Assembly: GCA_965238045.1 (NCBI GenBank)
Contig: CBDEGU010000008.1
Span: forward strand, 395,734-459,733
DNA: 64,000 nt
Direction: 5' to 3'
Source: CBDEGU01 sp965238045
GTDB taxonomy: Bacteria > Acidobacteriota > Terriglobia > Bryobacterales > UBA6623
Shown here piece after piece: positions 61,676-64,000 of the stretch; the stretch's first letter is position 1, and the number at the start of each line of letters is the position of its first letter. Under the pieces are notes generated by a model, which had not been told where the DNA came from, searched no databases, and worked only from the letters and a program-made list of their open reading frames with translations. A program made the position numbers and the translations under genes.

Positions 61676-62877
61676 GCCGGCATCGGCTGGAAGTGGCCGA
61701 TGTCATTCGCCAACACGAAGGGGAGTTGCTCGAGCGCTGGGGACACCGCCTCTCCGCTCGTCAACGCAAGGCCCTTCGCGACATCGGTTCGTGTCGCAGC
61801 GCCGCCCAGGGCGCTCACATCGAACAGTGCGATTCTTGCTCGCAGGAACGGATCGCGTACAACTCGTGCTCGAACCGGCACTGTCCGAAGTGCCAGTCGG
61901 CGGCGCGTGACCGCTGGCTGGGGGCACGGGCGCAGGAACTACTTCCGGTGCACTACTGCCATGTTGTGTTCACCGTGCCAGGGGCCCTGGCAATGTTGGC
62001 CCTCCAGAATCAGCGACTCTTCTACCGTCTGCTGTTCGAGGCGGCCTCTCAAAGCTTGCAACAACTCGCTCGCGACCCCAAGCGTTTGGGCGCCCAGATC
62101 GGCTTCTTCGCCGTATTGCATACCTGGAACCAGATACTGCTGCCTCATCCGCACCTGCACTGCGTCGTACCGGCGGGAGGAATGGCGCTCGACGGCAGCC
62201 GATGGATCCGCTGCCGCAAGAAGTTTTTCCTGCCCGTACGGCCTCTGAGCCGCTTGTTTCGCGGCAAGCTCTTAGACGGTTTGCGGCGGGCGTTCGAACA
62301 CGGCGAGCTGGAACTCGACCGGCAGCTGGCCCCGCTGACGAAGCCCGAACGTTTTCACTCTTGGCTGCGAGAACTGAGAACAACCGAGTGGGTGGTCTAC
62401 CTCAAGCCGCCCATGGCCGGACCCGAACAAGTGCTCAAGTATCTGGCTCGTTATACCCATCGCGTCGCCATCTCCAACGGTCGCTTGCGGTCTCTCCACG
62501 ACGGCCGCCTGCGCTTGCGTTTTCGCAACGCGAAGAACAACCACCGTATCGAGACGATGACGCTCGACGCGGTCGAGTTCCTGCGGCGCTTTCTGCTGCA
62601 CGTGCTGCCGAGGGGTTTTGTCAAGATCCGCTACTACGGTTTCTTGGCTCATCGCAGACGCGCGGCGGGCTTGGCCCGCTGCCGGGAACTCCTCCAGGCG
62701 TCCGCGACGAGGGAAGTTTCCCCTGCCTTGTTGAGCAAGGAGCAACGGCGAGCCGTGGAGCGCCGCTGCCCGCTGTGCGGCGAGGGAAGGCTGCGCGTGG
62801 TCGCATGGCTTTCGGCGCTGGAACTGGCGCTACGCGCCGGGGACATGGCCCTGCCCGAGGCTATCGACTCCTCATGA
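61672..62877 (+). CDS. IS91-family (Y2 HUH) transposase, copy 2
   Basis: The 401-residue protein is identical to copy 1, with zinc Cys residues, HPHLHCVV and the two-tyrosine motif YLARY. Its intact state in both copies indicates a recent duplication and probably active transposition. Confidence 0.95.
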   Translation: MSRHRLEVADVIRQHEGELLERWGHRLSARQRKALRDIGSCRSAAQGAHIEQCDSCSQERIAYNSCSNRHCPKCQSAARDRWLGARAQELLPVHYCHVVFTVPGALAMLALQNQRLFYRLLFEAASQSLQQLARDPKRLGAQIGFFAVLHTWNQILLPHPHLHCVVPAGGMALDGSRWIRCRKKFFLPVRPLSRLFRGKLLDGLRRAFEHGELELDRQLAPLTKPERFHSWLRELRTTEWVVYLKPPMAGPEQVLKYLARYTHRVAISNGRLRSLHDGRLRLRFRNAKNNHRIETMTLDAVEFLRRFLLHVLPRGFVKIRYYGFLAHRRRAAGLARCRELLQASATREVSPALLSKEQRRAVERRCPLCGEGRLRVVAWLSALELALRAGDMALPEAIDSS

Positions 62878-63116
62878 CCCCTCACCGTCTCTTCGCCAAC
62901 GCAACGCTGCGACGCGCCGTCGCCAGGGGGTACTTCGCACTCCTGCGCCTGGGTCTTTCCGCGGAGCTGATTCGCCCGCCTGCGAGGACTTCGCGGCTTC
63001 CATACATCAAAGCAATCCGGGCGATCCAAGCCACGTTCTACTCCCGAAAGGTCCTACTCCTCCTGCCCAACGACCAAGCCAATCCCTACAATCCACATAG
63101 CCATAGCCGATCCTGA
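62874..63116 (+). CDS. possible small third ORF of the IS91-type element, copy 2
   Basis: Same frame as in copy 1 but with one residue change (Cys to Tyr near residue 20) and two extra residues (HS) from the 6-bp insertion, giving 80 residues. A change in length tolerated here argues weakly against a constrained protein. Confidence 0.3.
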   Translation: MTPHRLFANATLRRAVARGYFALLRLGLSAELIRPPARTSRLPYIKAIRAIQATFYSRKVLLLLPNDQANPYNPHSHSRS

Positions 63117-63268
63117 GCCCGGCATCCTCCAACAACCCCTATCGACAATGCGGCGGCCCACGCTGCCACTGCCTCTCTCCACCGCCCTTCGCCCGCCGCA
63201 CGGTCGATACGGTCCTAAGGTGTTATCGCCAGCAATCCGCCAGGCTACAATCTTGCCGTCGATTCACC

Positions 63269-63412
63269 GTGCAACAAGGTGATCCCAAGGTCGTCCGTTT
63301 CGGCCTCTTCGAGATGGATCTGAAAGCCGGAGAGCTGCACCAGAGCGGCGTTCGCATCAAACTTCAAAACGTCGGCTGGGCGCCGTTCAGCCCGCTCCAT
63401 CAACGTCTGTGA
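63269..63412 (+). pseudogene. winged-helix (CadC/OmpR-like) regulator N-terminal remnant
   Basis: A 47-codon frame from GTG 63269 reads VVRFGLFEMDLKAGELHQSG and then VRIKLQ, the start of the acidobacterial winged-helix/TolB sensor family. Similarity ends after VRIKLQ, and a stop follows at 63412. The rest of the gene is missing. It abuts the IS91 tandem, so element-linked deletion is plausible. Confidence 0.6.
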
Positions 63413-63601
63413 GGGGACGGACGGGGCTTGGGGCCTATCGGCGGAGGTGATGTGCAGGGTTCAGCGCGAAAAGACGTGGCATTCGGGGCAGCGCGGGTGT
63501 ATACTGTGACTGTGCCAGGGCCAAAATGGAAATCCTGGTTCTAATGTGTTACCAACAGTAATCCCGCCGGCGGTACAATCTGCTCAGGTCAGGGGCACCC
63601 T

Positions 63602-64000
63602 ATGATCGGCCAGACCATCTCCCACTACCGCATCACCGATAAGCTCGGTGAGGGCGGGTCATTTGGGGTCGTGCTCCACAGAGAGGTTCCCACTTCGTTC
63701 AATTCGAGGCCACGCCTCGCGTCCAGCGCGAACCACCGGCGCCTATGCATTGCTTGGATGGCTGGCCTGCTCGCCCTCTTGCTGGGCGCCTGCGGTTCAG
63801 GAAGCTCCGGAGACTTCGACGTGACGGACTTTGGCGCGGTCGCTGACGGCGCGACGGACAGCACCCAAGCGATCCAGTCCGCTATCGATGAGGCAAGCGC
63901 TGCGGGTGGGCGCGTTCTGGTGCCCCCGGCCGAAGCGCCGTACCTGATAAGCAAGACACTTCTCATCCGTGGGAGTGGGGTCGAGATCGTCGGCGAGGGC
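63602..64000 (+). CDS. chimeric frame: Ser/Thr kinase N-terminus joined to right-handed beta-helix lipoprotein (3' end outside window)
   Basis: The frame from ATG 63602 is open to the edge (133 codons). It begins MIGQTISHYRITDKLGEGG, the standard start and glycine loop of acidobacterial Ser/Thr kinases. After about 25 residues the kinase match ends. From residue 53 (ATG 63758) come MAGLLALLLGACGSGSSG, a lipobox signal, and FDVTDFGAVADGATDSTQAI then QSAIDEASAAGGRVLVPP, the start of a pectate-lyase/glycosyl-hydrolase-28-like beta-helix. The real gene probably starts at 63758 or at GTG 63665, with the upstream part a kinase remnant in the same frame. The enzyme would act on polysaccharide outside the cell. 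Confidence 0.65.
   Translation, partial: MIGQTISHYRITDKLGEGGSFGVVLHREVPTSFNSRPRLASSANHRRLCIAWMAGLLALLLGACGSGSSGDFDVTDFGAVADGATDSTQAIQSAIDEASAAGGRVLVPPAEAPYLISKTLLIRGSGVEIVGEG

Larger units (their letters stand above)
60689..63220 (+). mobile_element. IS91-type element, copy 2 (direct tandem)
   Basis: This copy is 2,532 bp and starts immediately where copy 1 ends. I see only three differences from copy 1: c/t in the integrase at 61146 (58620 in copy 1, silent), g/a at 62932 (60406 in copy 1), and an extra 6 bases (catagc type) near 63100. Integrase and transposase proteins are identical to copy 1. Confidence 0.85.

Overview
The window is a 64 kb piece of a G+C-rich bacterial chromosome, most likely an Acidobacteriota genome of the Bryobacterales/Solibacter type. 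This rests on gene content: secreted carboxypeptidase-regulatory-like proteins, a VWFA-related secreted protein with an Acidobacteria-type MIDAS domain, BshC (bacillithiol), FtsX/MacB-type permeases with several HlyD adaptors, sulfatase and neutral-ceramidase-like hydrolases with Tat signals, and the start of a typical acidobacterial Ser/Thr kinase. The lineage is an inference. No rRNA, tRNA or CRISPR array was recognised.

Layout. 1-3.1 kb: two secreted carboxypeptidase-regulatory-like genes on the minus strand, one cut by an in-frame TAG. 3.2-8.9 kb: plus-strand MoaD-MoaE fusion, VWA protein, inositol monophosphatase, then pyrimidine phosphorylase and a concentrative nucleoside transporter (nucleoside salvage). 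9.0-14.0 kb: minus-strand operon of three secreted proteins (transglutaminase-like, beta-propeller-like, M28 peptidase). 14.3-19.3 kb: plus-strand operon of three HlyD-type adaptors and an ABC permease, joined by start/stop overlaps but without an ATPase. 19.4-21.9 kb: M14 carboxypeptidase. 22.2-25.9 kb: a mobile-element zone where an IS630 element splits a DUF4062 gene that follows a small zinc-ribbon gene, with a second IS630 element alongside. 26.2-33.9 kb: cdsA-uppS, an Mg/metal pair (NRAMP-like channel plus an MgtE_N/CBS protein without a membrane domain), thiD and a metallophosphoesterase. 34.0-41.5 kb: two orphan HigA antitoxins flanked by a duplication, sulfatase, D-threonine-aldolase-like enzyme, ceramidase-like protein and a HEAT-SSS symporter fusion. 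41.9-43.2 kb: a toxin/antitoxin/DUF3467-like operon with two operator-like sites. 43.3-50.8 kb: dehydrogenase, anmK, two-component system, bshC, zinc-ribbon membrane protein. 51.1-54.6 kb: malic enzyme, small membrane protein, acetolactate synthase. 54.8-57.9 kb: hydrolase, hemerythrin remnant, PPOX protein and Sel1 lipoprotein. 58.2-63.2 kb: two head-to-tail, nearly identical IS91-type elements. 63.3-64.0 kb: gene remnants and a chimeric kinase/lipoprotein reading frame running off the edge.

Four features stand out. (1) The zinc-ribbon/DUF4062 pair can be restored exactly in frame by removing the IS630 copy. (2) The NRAMP-like/MgtE_N pair looks like a magnesium or manganese channel whose sensor is a separate protein. 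(3) The toxin-antitoxin operon carries a third conserved-looking gene and a repeated operator. (4) Short 14-16 bp tandem repeats sit at the 5' ends of several unrelated genes, twice multiplying Shine-Dalgarno-like units. Several genes are decayed by single events (TAG, 1-bp loss, 4-bp duplication, IS insertion), consistent with active mobile elements and ongoing gene loss.
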